18,273 nt of DNA from QHYU01 sp041493955 (lineage in GTDB: Bacteria > Acidobacteriota > Terriglobia > Acidiferrales > UBA7541). The stretch is from contig JBGPZW010000065.1 in assembly GCA_041493955.1 (NCBI GenBank), positions 1-18,273 on the forward strand. The letters are read 5' to 3'. Shown piece by piece: positions 1-7,413 of this stretch (positions are counted from its first letter, which is position 1; every line of letters starts with the position of its first letter). The notes beneath the pieces are model-generated. The model was not told the origin of the DNA and made no database searches. It saw nothing but the letters and a program-made list of their open reading frames with translations. The translations under genes and the position numbers were made by a program.

Positions 1-247
1 CGACCGCCCCGCAATTCACGGCCTTGCGGATATACCGGATCCGCGCGTCTCGAGCGGCATAGGCGAGACAAATCTCTTGCGTGGCATCCTGCGACGCGTT
101 ATCCGAGATCACCAATTCGAAGTTCCGGAAATCTTGCGCCAGGAGAGAGTCGAGCGCCGAGGTTAGGAACCGCTCTTCGTTGTAGACCGGCATGCCGATA
201 CTCACCAGCGGAGCCTTCCCGCAGACGGATTCACCTTGCCGGTTCAT
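1..247 (-). CDS. Family 2 glycosyltransferase, N-terminal fragment (runs off left edge)
   Basis: Eighty-two codons from an ATG at 247 translate to a typical GT-A family 2 N-terminus. A short lead is followed by VSIGMPVYNEERFL (about residues 15-28), then LDSLLAQ and FELVISDNASQDAT, the first beta strand and the nucleotide-binding Asp region of GT2 enzymes. The metal-binding DxD and the acceptor half lie outside the window, so donor and acceptor cannot be named. The start is supported by a GGGAGG ribosome-binding site (254-259) six bases upstream. The flippase gene ends 28 bases upstream, so the two are almost certainly co-transcribed. The expected role is cytoplasmic transfer of one sugar onto the lipid-linked repeat unit. 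Confidence 0.88.
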   Translation of the reverse strand, partial: MNRQGESVCGKAPLVSIGMPVYNEERFLTSALDSLLAQDFRNFELVISDNASQDATQEICLAYAARDARIRYIRKAVNCGAV

Positions 248-275
248 GAGCGGCCTCCCGACACACGGAAGAGAC

Positions 276-1802
276 TCATCGAACCTCTGCGATCCGCAGG
301 CGCGCGGCCGCAAGTGATCTCAGGCACGCCTCCCGAAGTTCGCTGCCCACCAAGGCGTACGCTCCGCCCAGATAGACAAGGGACGCCCCGACATAAGCCA
401 TCGCAAGGGCCATGAGGTTCTGGGCGTCAAGCGAAACCACGATGGCCCACGCCACTCCATAGGTTCCGGCGGCCAGCACGGCTACTCGCAGCACATGTGC
501 GTACCAACCCGCGAGCGAAGTTCCCAGGCACTCCGCGCAAATCAATGGGACGGCGTAGGCGTAGGCAAATAGGTGATAGGCTACCCAGGAGAAACCCGCC
601 CCGGCGATGCCGAAACGAAAGACCAGAAGCGTCGTAGAGGGTAGTATGACGAATAGGGCATAAAAATTGAGTCGCGCGGTGATTTGCGGCTTGCCCACGG
701 CCAGCGAAGCAACGTATGGCACCTGCAAGGTGCCGTTCATGTAGAACCCCAGGCAGAGAAAAGCCACCGGCAACAGCAGCAGTCGGGCGGCCTCGGCATT
801 GAGCAAGTAAGTGAATAGCGGGCCCGCAGCAAAAACAATCGCGGCGTAAGCCGGCACAGTCGCCAAGCAAACCAAATCTTGGAGAGGGCGGTATTGCGCC
901 AAGAAACTCGTTTGATCCCTGGCCTGAGAAAGCGTGGAAAACACCGGGAACGCAGCCTGCGCGATCGCGCCGCTCAATAGGTTGGCGCGAGAGACGGCGC
1001 CGGAAGCAACGGCATAGAACCCGAACACCCCGATGGGCAGCAGTTTGCTGACAATGAGTTTGTCGGCTTGCATGTGCACCATCGAGAGAAGAGAAATGGC
1101 CATCATGCTGGCGGCGAAGCCGAAGTTGCGGCGCGCTGCGGCTGGGAAGAAGCCTGGCAGCAACGCGCGAAAAGAAAAGAACTGCGCGCACACCAGCATG
1201 TAGGCCAGTAGGCCCAGGACAAAACAAAGTGCAAGCCAATCGACCGCGGCAAACAGCCCTCCGCCAAACGATAGGATCACGATGATTCCGAGCTGCTGCA
1301 GTGCGCTGGTGCTGACGTCAATCAAGTTGATGAATTCCATGCGCTGCAACCCACGTAGAAGGCTCACGTAGAACGAGCGTGGCATCGCCACCAGCGCCGC
1401 CATGCCAAGGACTTGCACCATTCGCGTTGCGGTGGCGGCATCCATTGTCTTGGAGTGAATCCACTTCTCGACCAGAAAAGGGGCGGCGCGGTAGACGGCG
1501 GCAGCGAGCAAGGCGTAGGAGCTCCAGCAGATTAGAGACGCCGTGCGAATCAGCTTCCGGACATAGGCGGGTTCATCATCAAGGCGCGTCGAAACCTCAC
1601 GCACGATTGTGGAACACATTCCCAGCTCCAGCACGGTACACAAGACGGCGCTCATCGTGGCCGTGAAATAAATGATTCCCAGCGCGTCTTCCCCCAACTG
1701 CTTGAAGACATACCTGACGGCGACGAAGCCAAAAACGAGGGCCAGTCCTTGACCGACAAGGTTGTAGACGATATTTTTTGAAAGCTTGGAAGTACTCCCC
1801 AT
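276..1802 (-). CDS. Wzx-like oligosaccharide flippase (MOP superfamily)
   Basis: This 508-residue protein is almost entirely hydrophobic, with about 12-14 predicted membrane segments. It starts SKLSKNIVYNLVGQGLALVFGF, the usual amphipathic lead and first helix of polysaccharide flippases (PST/Wzx, MOP superfamily). The length fits the family. The expected role is moving undecaprenyl-pyrophosphate-linked repeat units across the inner membrane before polymerisation. An in-frame TGA at 1818-1820 leaves ATG 1802 as the only sensible start, although the ribosome-binding site is weak (GGG about ten bases upstream). A 138-bp gap with no recognisable promoter or terminator separates it from the aminotransferase gene upstream, and the GT2 gene follows. 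Substrate specificity cannot be read from sequence. Confidence 0.88.
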   Translation of the reverse strand: MGSTSKLSKNIVYNLVGQGLALVFGFVAVRYVFKQLGEDALGIIYFTATMSAVLCTVLELGMCSTIVREVSTRLDDEPAYVRKLIRTASLICWSSYALLAAAVYRAAPFLVEKWIHSKTMDAATATRMVQVLGMAALVAMPRSFYVSLLRGLQRMEFINLIDVSTSALQQLGIIVILSFGGGLFAAVDWLALCFVLGLLAYMLVCAQFFSFRALLPGFFPAAARRNFGFAASMMAISLLSMVHMQADKLIVSKLLPIGVFGFYAVASGAVSRANLLSGAIAQAAFPVFSTLSQARDQTSFLAQYRPLQDLVCLATVPAYAAIVFAAGPLFTYLLNAEAARLLLLPVAFLCLGFYMNGTLQVPYVASLAVGKPQITARLNFYALFVILPSTTLLVFRFGIAGAGFSWVAYHLFAYAYAVPLICAECLGTSLAGWYAHVLRVAVLAAGTYGVAWAIVVSLDAQNLMALAMAYVGASLVYLGGAYALVGSELREACLRSLAAARLRIAEVR

Positions 1803-1940
1803 TTTATGCTGCCCAGGTCAGGGAGAAACCCAGCCGCAGGAATGCAGTCGAGGAATATGTCGCCTGCAAGCGGTCAGGGTAAGTGGTCAATCTCAGACTC
1901 TTCCTTTCATTCCGCCGGCGTGTATTGCGGAATGGCCCTA

Positions 1941-3065
1941 TCATTGCCGCAAGATTTCCCTCAGAACATCGCAGACGTAGCTGACCATTTCCTCTGTCAG
2001 GTTCAAAGCAGATGGGAGATTAATCCCATAGGGACTAATCCCGTAGCTAACCTGGTTGCGGCGGCGTGCTTCGCGTGCCTGTCTCAGGCTTTCATAGGCT
2101 GGAAGAGAGCTCAAAGGGTGAAAGAAGGGACGGCAATCAATATCTTTCTCACTCATCAAGTATATTAGGCGCTCCTTTTTCATGCCGAATTTCCCGTCTA
2201 TGATTCCGGTAACCATCCAGTAGGTGTTCTTGGTGCTGGGCGCCTCGTGATTTAGGGTTATACCTTCTATCTCGGATAATTCCCTCGTATACCAGGCGAA
2301 TATCTGGCGCTTTCTTGCAACCAGTTCTTCGATGCGCTCTAACTGTGCGAGACCAAGGGCCGCCTGCATGGCGCTCATTTTGTATTTGTACGCCACTTCC
2401 ATGTTCCAGAACATCTTATCGGTGGGCTTGCGACCATGGTCGCGTAGGAGTAGAACCCGATTATAGACGTCATCCCGGTGTGTAACTAGCATGCCGCCTT
2501 CTCCCGTGGTAAGGGTCTTGGAGCCGTGAAAACTGAAGACAGCGGTTTCTCCGAAAGTGCCGGCCTTCTTTCCTTTGTATTCCGAACCTATCGCTTCCGC
2601 AGCGTCTTCGATAATCCCTATACCGTGTCGCTTCGCTATATCTCGAATGGCGTCTACATCTGGCGTGTTGCCGTAGAGATCCACCAGGATGACAGCCTTG
2701 GTTTTTTCCGTAATGCAATTCTCAAACGATCCAGCAGACAAGCACCAGGTTCGAGCATCAATGTCGGCAAAAACCGGTGTTGCCCCGACATAGGTAATCG
2801 GCGCTGCCGACGCAATCCAGGTCACGTCTGGGACAATCACTTCATCCTCAGGCCCAACACCGAGCGTCAACAAGGAAAGATGAATCGCCGAAGTACACGA
2901 GGGAAGAGAAACTGCAAAACGCCTACCTAGATATTCAGCAAAAGCTTTTTCAAACCGTTCGTGATACATATTTGCTTGGGCGTACCAAGCATTAGTTACC
3001 GCATCTTGAACGTAAGCAATTTCTTTGTGGGTAATCCACGGACCAGATACGGGAATCCGTTCCAT
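1941..3065 (-). CDS. DegT/DnrJ/EryC1/StrS-family sugar aminotransferase (perosamine synthase-like)
   Basis: A 374-residue PLP-dependent, fold-type I aminotransferase acting on keto sugars. Visible landmarks are SLPSCTSAIHLSL (about 53-65), VIVPDVTWIASA (77-88), the cofactor-ring Asp in IIEDAAEAIG (D154), and SFHGSKTLTTGEGGM with the Schiff-base lysine K183. The C-terminal PFFHPLSSLPAY resembles enzymes that aminate C4 of 4-keto-6-deoxy sugars, such as perosamine synthase. The ATG at 3065 is preferred over one at 3083 because it has AAAGGA (3072-3077) six bases upstream and lies just after the upstream stop codon. Sampled stretches are 40-45% GC, well below much of the window. Nearby CDP-sugar genes and a formyltransferase suggest it supplies the amino group that is then formylated. 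The exact substrate is inference. Confidence 0.9.
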   Translation of the reverse strand: MERIPVSGPWITHKEIAYVQDAVTNAWYAQANMYHERFEKAFAEYLGRRFAVSLPSCTSAIHLSLLTLGVGPEDEVIVPDVTWIASAAPITYVGATPVFADIDARTWCLSAGSFENCITEKTKAVILVDLYGNTPDVDAIRDIAKRHGIGIIEDAAEAIGSEYKGKKAGTFGETAVFSFHGSKTLTTGEGGMLVTHRDDVYNRVLLLRDHGRKPTDKMFWNMEVAYKYKMSAMQAALGLAQLERIEELVARKRQIFAWYTRELSEIEGITLNHEAPSTKNTYWMVTGIIDGKFGMKKERLIYLMSEKDIDCRPFFHPLSSLPAYESLRQAREARRRNQVSYGISPYGINLPSALNLTEEMVSYVCDVLREILRQ

Positions 3066-3067
3066 CT

Positions 3068-3805
3068 TTAGTCCTTTATGCACCGTAAATAACCATCCGG
3101 AGCCACGGTGATGAGCAATTTGTTTTCCAGTTCCGTGTCGATGACGAAGCGATTGTCCGACTTCATGAATTTCCGCACGGCTGTTCGAGGGTTATTTGCC
3201 TTTCCCCACGGCCTGTTCTTGGAAAACTCCTCTGCCATGCGATCGATGATGGTATCGAGCACGACCAGGTAGCTTCCCCTCCTCACCAGGGGCGAGTAGA
3301 GTTGCATTTCCTTGAGCACATGAGGATGTGTGTGATTCGAGTCCAGCACCACGAGCGTCCGCTTTTTGTCTCTCGCAAAGTTCCACACCCGCGCGGCCAC
3401 CTGCTCATCTACCGAAGAGCCTTCGATCATGGTGATGCGCTTGGCCATCGGATGCCTTTCGATCTCCACCCGGTTGTGCCCGCGAATGTCGAGGTCAATC
3501 CCCAGCACCTGGCCGTTCTCCGCGATCAGCTCCAACATCGAGGCGTAGAAGATGAGCGAGCCCCCGTGCGCAATTCCTGTTTCGATGATCAGATCGGGCT
3601 TGATCCGCCAAATGATTTCTTGTAGCGCCACAATGTCCTGAGGGAACTGAATGACGGGCCTGCCGAGCCAGGTAAAGTGATAGCTGTACTCGAGCTTGGA
3701 ACTTGCCACGAACCATCGCCGGCTCAGCTCCTGGAGAGAGTGATTCGCCGCCATCTTGCCGATGAAGGTGCGCTTCCGCGCTTCAAAGTCTTGTTTGCTT
3801 CTCAT
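3068..3805 (-). CDS. CmcI-like (cephalosporin hydroxylase family) SAM-dependent methyltransferase
   Basis: The protein matches the CmcI / rhamnosyl O-methyltransferase family. The SAM-binding motif is IIETGIAHGGSLIFYASML, followed by GIDLDIRGHNR, LVVLDSNHTHPHVLKEM, GSYLVVLDTIID and the conserved tail RFVIDTELENKLLITVAPDGYL. Despite the 'cephalosporin hydroxylase' label, members in polysaccharide loci are usually taken to be sugar O-methyltransferases. The frame is open to an ATG at 3868, with further ATGs at 3847, 3817 and 3805. I chose 3805 (245 residues, MRSKQDFEARKR) because it fits the family N-terminus and limits overlap with the formyltransferase gene to 23 bases. The start is uncertain. 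It may methylate a hydroxyl on the sugar built by its neighbours or on the assembled glycan. Confidence 0.82.
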   Translation of the reverse strand: MRSKQDFEARKRTFIGKMAANHSLQELSRRWFVASSKLEYSYHFTWLGRPVIQFPQDIVALQEIIWRIKPDLIIETGIAHGGSLIFYASMLELIAENGQVLGIDLDIRGHNRVEIERHPMAKRITMIEGSSVDEQVAARVWNFARDKKRTLVVLDSNHTHPHVLKEMQLYSPLVRRGSYLVVLDTIIDRMAEEFSKNRPWGKANNPRTAVRKFMKSDNRFVIDTELENKLLITVAPDGYLRCIKD

Positions 3806-4586
3806 CCTGTTGCCCATCCACCCTTTTGATTTGAACGCGGACTTCATACCGGGTGCCGTCATCGACAAACCATGCGCCCGGATACGGAGGGAATGTCCGG
3901 GCCCGCAGCAGATTGAGCAGGTCGCGCGCTCGGTAGCGCTCCTCCAATTCGATTCTCGATGCTGCTTCCAGCTCTTTCGCTTTGTGAAAGCTCCCTTTCC
4001 CCAGGTCTTGGGCGATGCGCGGGATCTTTTGGTTCTTGATCTCAGGAAATTTCTCCTTGAAGAGCCGAACGATCTCCGCTTGCGCCTTGTGATAAAGGCT
4101 TTCCCCCGTGTCCTCCCAGGACTTGGCGATGGGACTCTGGAATGCGATATGGCCGTTGTCGACCCCTTCGCTGACCCAGTTGAGGGTTACGCCAAAGGGC
4201 ACATCTTCGACGAGGGTCCAAAAGTTGTAGTGCTTGCCCCGATTGAATGGGAGATAGCTCGGATGAAAGTTCAAGCAACCCAGCCGGGGAAGTTCGATCA
4301 ATTTTCTCTCGATGATGTAAGGCCACCATGCCAGGATGATCAGGTCGAGGCGAAGGCTCGCGAGAGCAGACAGGATCTGCTCGGTGGAGAGCGAAGCGCT
4401 GTAGAAGATCCGAGCGGGATCGGACAACCCGGAATTGGCCGCAATGGCTGCGTTGAGACCCTCTCGATCCTTTGAATCCAACGCCAGGCACGCCAGCGGC
4501 TCGTGATTCTCACTGAAAAACCTTGCGATCTCGCTGCCGACCGTGCCAGCAGCAAACAGGCCGATCTTCATGGACGATTCGGACAT
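3783..4586 (-). CDS. Sugar N-formyltransferase-like protein (formyl transferase fold)
   Basis: A 267-residue member of the methionyl-tRNA formyltransferase superfamily. It begins MKIGLFAAGTVGSEIARFF, a Rossmann-like N-terminus, and carries the N10-formyl-tetrahydrofolate motif LNFHPSYLPFNRG. The catalytic triad is intact: N106, H108 and D143 (in GVDNGHI), matching the Asn-His-Asp of Fmt and ArnA. A short C-terminal segment, RARTFPPYPGAWF, recalls the FPPYPGA stretch of sugar formyltransferases. At 267 residues it is shorter than genuine Fmt (about 310) and sits among nucleotide-sugar genes, so amino-sugar N-formylation is far likelier than tRNA work. The start may be ATG 4586 or ATG 4571; neither has a clear ribosome-binding site. 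It follows the epimerase stop by eight bases. The likely acceptor is a 4-amino NDP-sugar (inference). Confidence 0.83.
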   Translation of the reverse strand: MSESSMKIGLFAAGTVGSEIARFFSENHEPLACLALDSKDREGLNAAIAANSGLSDPARIFYSASLSTEQILSALASLRLDLIILAWWPYIIERKLIELPRLGCLNFHPSYLPFNRGKHYNFWTLVEDVPFGVTLNWVSEGVDNGHIAFQSPIAKSWEDTGESLYHKAQAEIVRLFKEKFPEIKNQKIPRIAQDLGKGSFHKAKELEAASRIELEERYRARDLLNLLRARTFPPYPGAWFVDDGTRYEVRVQIKRVDGQQDEKQTRL

Positions 4587-4594
4587 GGAATGGG

Positions 4595-5146
4595 CTAACG
4601 CAGCTGAGAAAGCGGGAGCGGAATCAAATCTGGATAGGTGCGATCCCTTTCGGACAGAATGACCTCTTGCAACGGCCAGGGAATCTGGAACGCGGGGTCA
4701 TTCCATCGGATCCCCCTTGCACACTCCGGGTGATAGAAGTCGGAGATCGCGTAAAAAACCTCGGTATGATCCACCAACGTCTGAAAGCCATGCGCAAATC
4801 CTTGGGGAATATAGAGGAGGCGGCGATTCTCCGCCGTGAGGTCCACCGCCAGCCATTGTCGAAGGGTCGGTGAGTGGGGGCGAAGGTCGATGATGACGTC
4901 GTGGATCGCACCCGCGGTGCAGCGCACCAGTTTCGCTTCTTCGTGGGGAGGAATCTGATAATGCATTCCGCGAAGGGTGCCTTTCTGCGTGTTGAACGAC
5001 ACGCTGCACTGCACGATGCGCGGGTTGAGTCCGTGCGCCCCGAACTCCTCCTCACAGAAGATTCGAGCGAAGAAGCCGCGCGTGTCGAATTGCTTCTCGG
5101 GCTCGACGACGTAAGCGCCTTTCAGGCTGGACTCGTGAAACACCAT
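4595..5146 (-). CDS. rfbC-like: RmlC-type NDP-4-keto-6-deoxyhexose 3,5- or 5-epimerase
   Basis: A 183-residue cupin of the dTDP-4-dehydrorhamnose 3,5-epimerase family, the usual family length. The catalytic residues are in place: H62 in GTLRGMHYQ, Y132 in EVFYAISDFY and D168 in LSERDRT; YIPQGFAHGFQ is another family hallmark. RmlC epimerises C3 and C5 of dTDP-4-keto-6-deoxyglucose. Here the neighbours make CDP-sugars, and no RmlA, RmlB or RmlD is present. The substrate is therefore more likely a C3-methylated CDP-4-keto sugar, with epimerisation perhaps confined to C5, as proposed for homologues beside TylCIII-type methyltransferases. It lies 21 bases after the methyltransferase stop and has no strong ribosome-binding site. 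Confidence 0.9.
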   Translation of the reverse strand: MVFHESSLKGAYVVEPEKQFDTRGFFARIFCEEEFGAHGLNPRIVQCSVSFNTQKGTLRGMHYQIPPHEEAKLVRCTAGAIHDVIIDLRPHSPTLRQWLAVDLTAENRRLLYIPQGFAHGFQTLVDHTEVFYAISDFYHPECARGIRWNDPAFQIPWPLQEVILSERDRTYPDLIPLPLSQLR

Positions 5147-5167
5147 CGCAAGAACCGCAGGTGAACG

Positions 5168-6427
5168 CTAGCCGGCTGTGCTGGCGGCGATCAGCGCCGG
5201 TTCGACGATGGCCGGGCGCGGGATGGGGAGGATGAACCGCCCGCCGCGCTGCCGGTACTCGCGCTGCTGTGCCAGGATTTCGTCGGCAAAGTTCCAGGTG
5301 AGCAGGAGAACGTAGTCCGGCATAGCTTCGAGAAGCTTTTCCGACGGAAACACCGGCAAGTGCACACCGGGCATGAATCTTCCCTGCTTGTGGGGGCTGC
5401 GATCGACCACGAAGTCCAGCGTCTCCCGGCCAATGCCGCAGTAATTCAGCAAGGTGCTTCCCTTTGCTGCCGCGCCGTAAGCGGCAAGGCGAGCACCCTG
5501 CCGTTTGAGTCCGACCAGCAAGTTGCGAAGGGAACTCCGGACGTGTTCGACGCGCTGTGCGAAGCCGAGGTAGCCGGCGAGCGAGCGCACGCTCCATCCT
5601 TCCTCTTCGTCGAGGAGACGTTGAACGCGCCGGGCGCCGGGCGCAGAACCAGCCGGAACGACCCGCAAGTGGAGCGAGCCGCCATGAAGGTCGAGCCGCT
5701 CGAGGCCGGAGATTTCGAGACCGTGGCAGCGGAAGAGCTTGTCGAGAGCCGTGAGCGAGAAGTAGCAGAGATGTTCGTGGTAGATAGTGTCGAACTCGCA
5801 GCGGTCGAGCAGGTCTTTGAGGTAAGGCACTTCGATGACCGCTAGGCCGTCGTCTTTCAGGAGCAGGCGGAGACCGGCGATGAAGCCGTTGAGGTCGGCA
5901 ACGTGCGCCAGCACGTTGTGGGCGTGGATGACGTCGGCCTGTTTGCCTTCGCGGCGGAGTTGCCCGGCCAAGGCGCGGTCGAAAAATTCCGCCCGCGTCG
6001 GGATTCCATGTTCCGATTCGGCCAGGCGAGCAATGTTTGCGGCGGGCTCGATGCCGAGGACGCCGACTCCGGCGCGGCGGTAGTATTGCAAGAGGTAGCC
6101 GTCGTTGCTGCCGATCTCAACGACCAAGCTGCGCCCCGTGAGCCTGCGTAAGGGCATTAACTCCGCCGCGAGCGTCTCGGCGTGGCGCAGCATCGTGTCC
6201 GAGAACGAAGAGAGGTACAGATACTCGCGGAAAAGATGTTCGGGCGGCACGGTCTCGGTGATTTGAACCAGGGCGCACTGGGGGCAAAACGCCAGCTCGA
6301 GAGGGTAGGTCGGTTCTGGATGGTGGAGCTGGTCCAGCGTGAGCAAGGCATTTGCCAGCGGCATGCGCCCCAAAGATAGAATTGTTTCTAATCGGCTTCT
6401 ACCGCACGAGCGACAGGTTAGTTGCAT
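5168..6427 (-). CDS. TylCIII/TcaB9-type NDP-4-keto-6-deoxyhexose 3-C-methyltransferase
   Basis: A 419-residue three-domain sugar C-methyltransferase. The N-terminus holds a zinc site, C5-x2-C8 and C48-x2-C51. The central SAM fold has LVVEIGSNDGYLLQ (102-114). The YHEH signature at Y216-H219 matches the catalytic Tyr/Glu/His of TcaB9 and TylCIII. The C-terminal Methyltransf_14-like domain contains KGSTLLNYCGI and LLLTWNFADEI. Family members add a methyl group to C3 of NDP-4-keto-6-deoxyhexoses, giving branched sugars such as mycarose, virenose and kijanose precursors. ATG 6427 places CRSCG at the family position; an in-frame ATG at 6466 is possible. The start overlaps the end of the dehydratase gene by ten bases. 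Between CDP-sugar genes, it probably acts on CDP-4-keto-6-deoxyglucose. Confidence 0.9.
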   Translation of the reverse strand: MQLTCRSCGRSRLETILSLGRMPLANALLTLDQLHHPEPTYPLELAFCPQCALVQITETVPPEHLFREYLYLSSFSDTMLRHAETLAAELMPLRRLTGRSLVVEIGSNDGYLLQYYRRAGVGVLGIEPAANIARLAESEHGIPTRAEFFDRALAGQLRREGKQADVIHAHNVLAHVADLNGFIAGLRLLLKDDGLAVIEVPYLKDLLDRCEFDTIYHEHLCYFSLTALDKLFRCHGLEISGLERLDLHGGSLHLRVVPAGSAPGARRVQRLLDEEEGWSVRSLAGYLGFAQRVEHVRSSLRNLLVGLKRQGARLAAYGAAAKGSTLLNYCGIGRETLDFVVDRSPHKQGRFMPGVHLPVFPSEKLLEAMPDYVLLLTWNFADEILAQQREYRQRGGRFILPIPRPAIVEPALIAASTAG

Positions 6428-7413
6428 TGTAGTTGGAGAGGAGTTCTCAGAAACTTGCCGTACCATTCAATCGTACACCGAAGGCCCTGGTCCACGCTGA
6501 AGAGTGGGCGCCAGCCGAGCACTTGCCGAGCCTTTTGAGCATTCAGACATTGGAAGCGAATTTCGTTTCTGGCTTTGTTTTGTATGTCCGGGCGCAGGTT
6601 GGAATCCATCAAGAGAAGGATTCTCTCCACGATTTCAAGCACGGTGGTCTGTTGCTCATTGGAGAAGTTGAAGGCTTCTCCCCGGAGCTCTGGATTGGCT
6701 GCAAGTTGTTCTGCCAGGAGCATGTATGCTGCAGCGCCATCCTCGACGTAGAAATAATCGCGAATGCATTTGCCATCCGAACGGATCACCGGTCTCTCGC
6801 CGCGCAGCACGGAACGGATCGTGCCGGGCACAATACGGCTCCAGTTGAGGTCACCTCCGCCATAGAAGTTTCCGCACCGGGTGATGCCAACCGGCAGATC
6901 GTAAGTCTTGGCATACATCTGTGCGATCAGATCTGCACAGGACTTGCTCACGTCGTAAGGGTGAGAACCCTGCAATGGCACCTTCTCGCAATACGGCAAC
7001 CCACCACGATCGCCATATGCCTTGTCCGATGACGCAACAACCACCTGTTTTGCTGCCGGACTACGGCGCACAGCCTCCATTAGCGCCCAAGTCCCGCCAA
7101 TGTTGCTCTCGAACGTGGAAACTGGATTCCGATTTGCGATGGTAACGACGGTCTGGGCAGCAAGGTGAAGCACCGTGTCAATTTCATATTCGCCCAGAAC
7201 TCGCTCCAACAGGGATTGGTCCCGCACATCGCCCCGCACAACCTTGATCTGCTCGATGAGTTTAGAAGTTACCAGTTCACTCTGCGGAACCCAATCGCGA
7301 ACCAGACAAACGACATCCGCCTCAGCTTCCACCAGTCGCCGCACGAGCGACGCGCCAACCAGCCCTGTAGCGCCGGTCACGAATGTGGGACGATCCGGCC
7401 AGAAGTTTTTCAT
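6418..7413 (-). CDS. rfbG-like: CDP-glucose 4,6-dehydratase-like short-chain dehydrogenase
   Basis: A 331-residue extended SDR. The NAD(P) motif is TGATGLVG (13-20). HLAAQTVV (83-90) and NPVSTFESNIGGTW mark the family, the dehydratase pair S129-D130-K131 lies in ASSDKAYGDR, and the YxxxK pair is Y153/K157. GNFYGGGDLNWSRIVP corresponds to the substrate loop of RfbG. It should oxidise and dehydrate CDP-D-glucose to CDP-4-keto-6-deoxy-D-glucose. ATG 7413 is chosen because its ATGA overlaps the TGA of the cytidylyltransferase gene, and GGAAGG lies just upstream; the open frame reaches 7491. It is slightly shorter than typical RfbG (about 357). Immediate coupling to the cytidylyltransferase gene makes CDP rather than dTDP or GDP the likely nucleotide. 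Confidence 0.88.
   Translation of the reverse strand: MKNFWPDRPTFVTGATGLVGASLVRRLVEAEADVVCLVRDWVPQSELVTSKLIEQIKVVRGDVRDQSLLERVLGEYEIDTVLHLAAQTVVTIANRNPVSTFESNIGGTWALMEAVRRSPAAKQVVVASSDKAYGDRGGLPYCEKVPLQGSHPYDVSKSCADLIAQMYAKTYDLPVGITRCGNFYGGGDLNWSRIVPGTIRSVLRGERPVIRSDGKCIRDYFYVEDGAAAYMLLAEQLAANPELRGEAFNFSNEQQTTVLEIVERILLLMDSNLRPDIQNKARNEIRFQCLNAQKARQVLGWRPLFSVDQGLRCTIEWYGKFLRTPLQLQCN

Noticed and set aside
1806..2168. 120-codon plus-strand frame across the gap before the flippase
   Set aside because: Mostly antisense to the aminotransferase gene and resembles no known protein.
3783..4586. Methionyl-tRNA formyltransferase (Fmt)
   Set aside because: Too short, lacking most of the Fmt tRNA-binding C-terminal domain, and embedded in nucleotide-sugar genes rather than next to def.
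4595..5146. Part of a dTDP-L-rhamnose pathway
   Set aside because: No RmlA, RmlB or RmlD in the window; the neighbours make a CDP-sugar.
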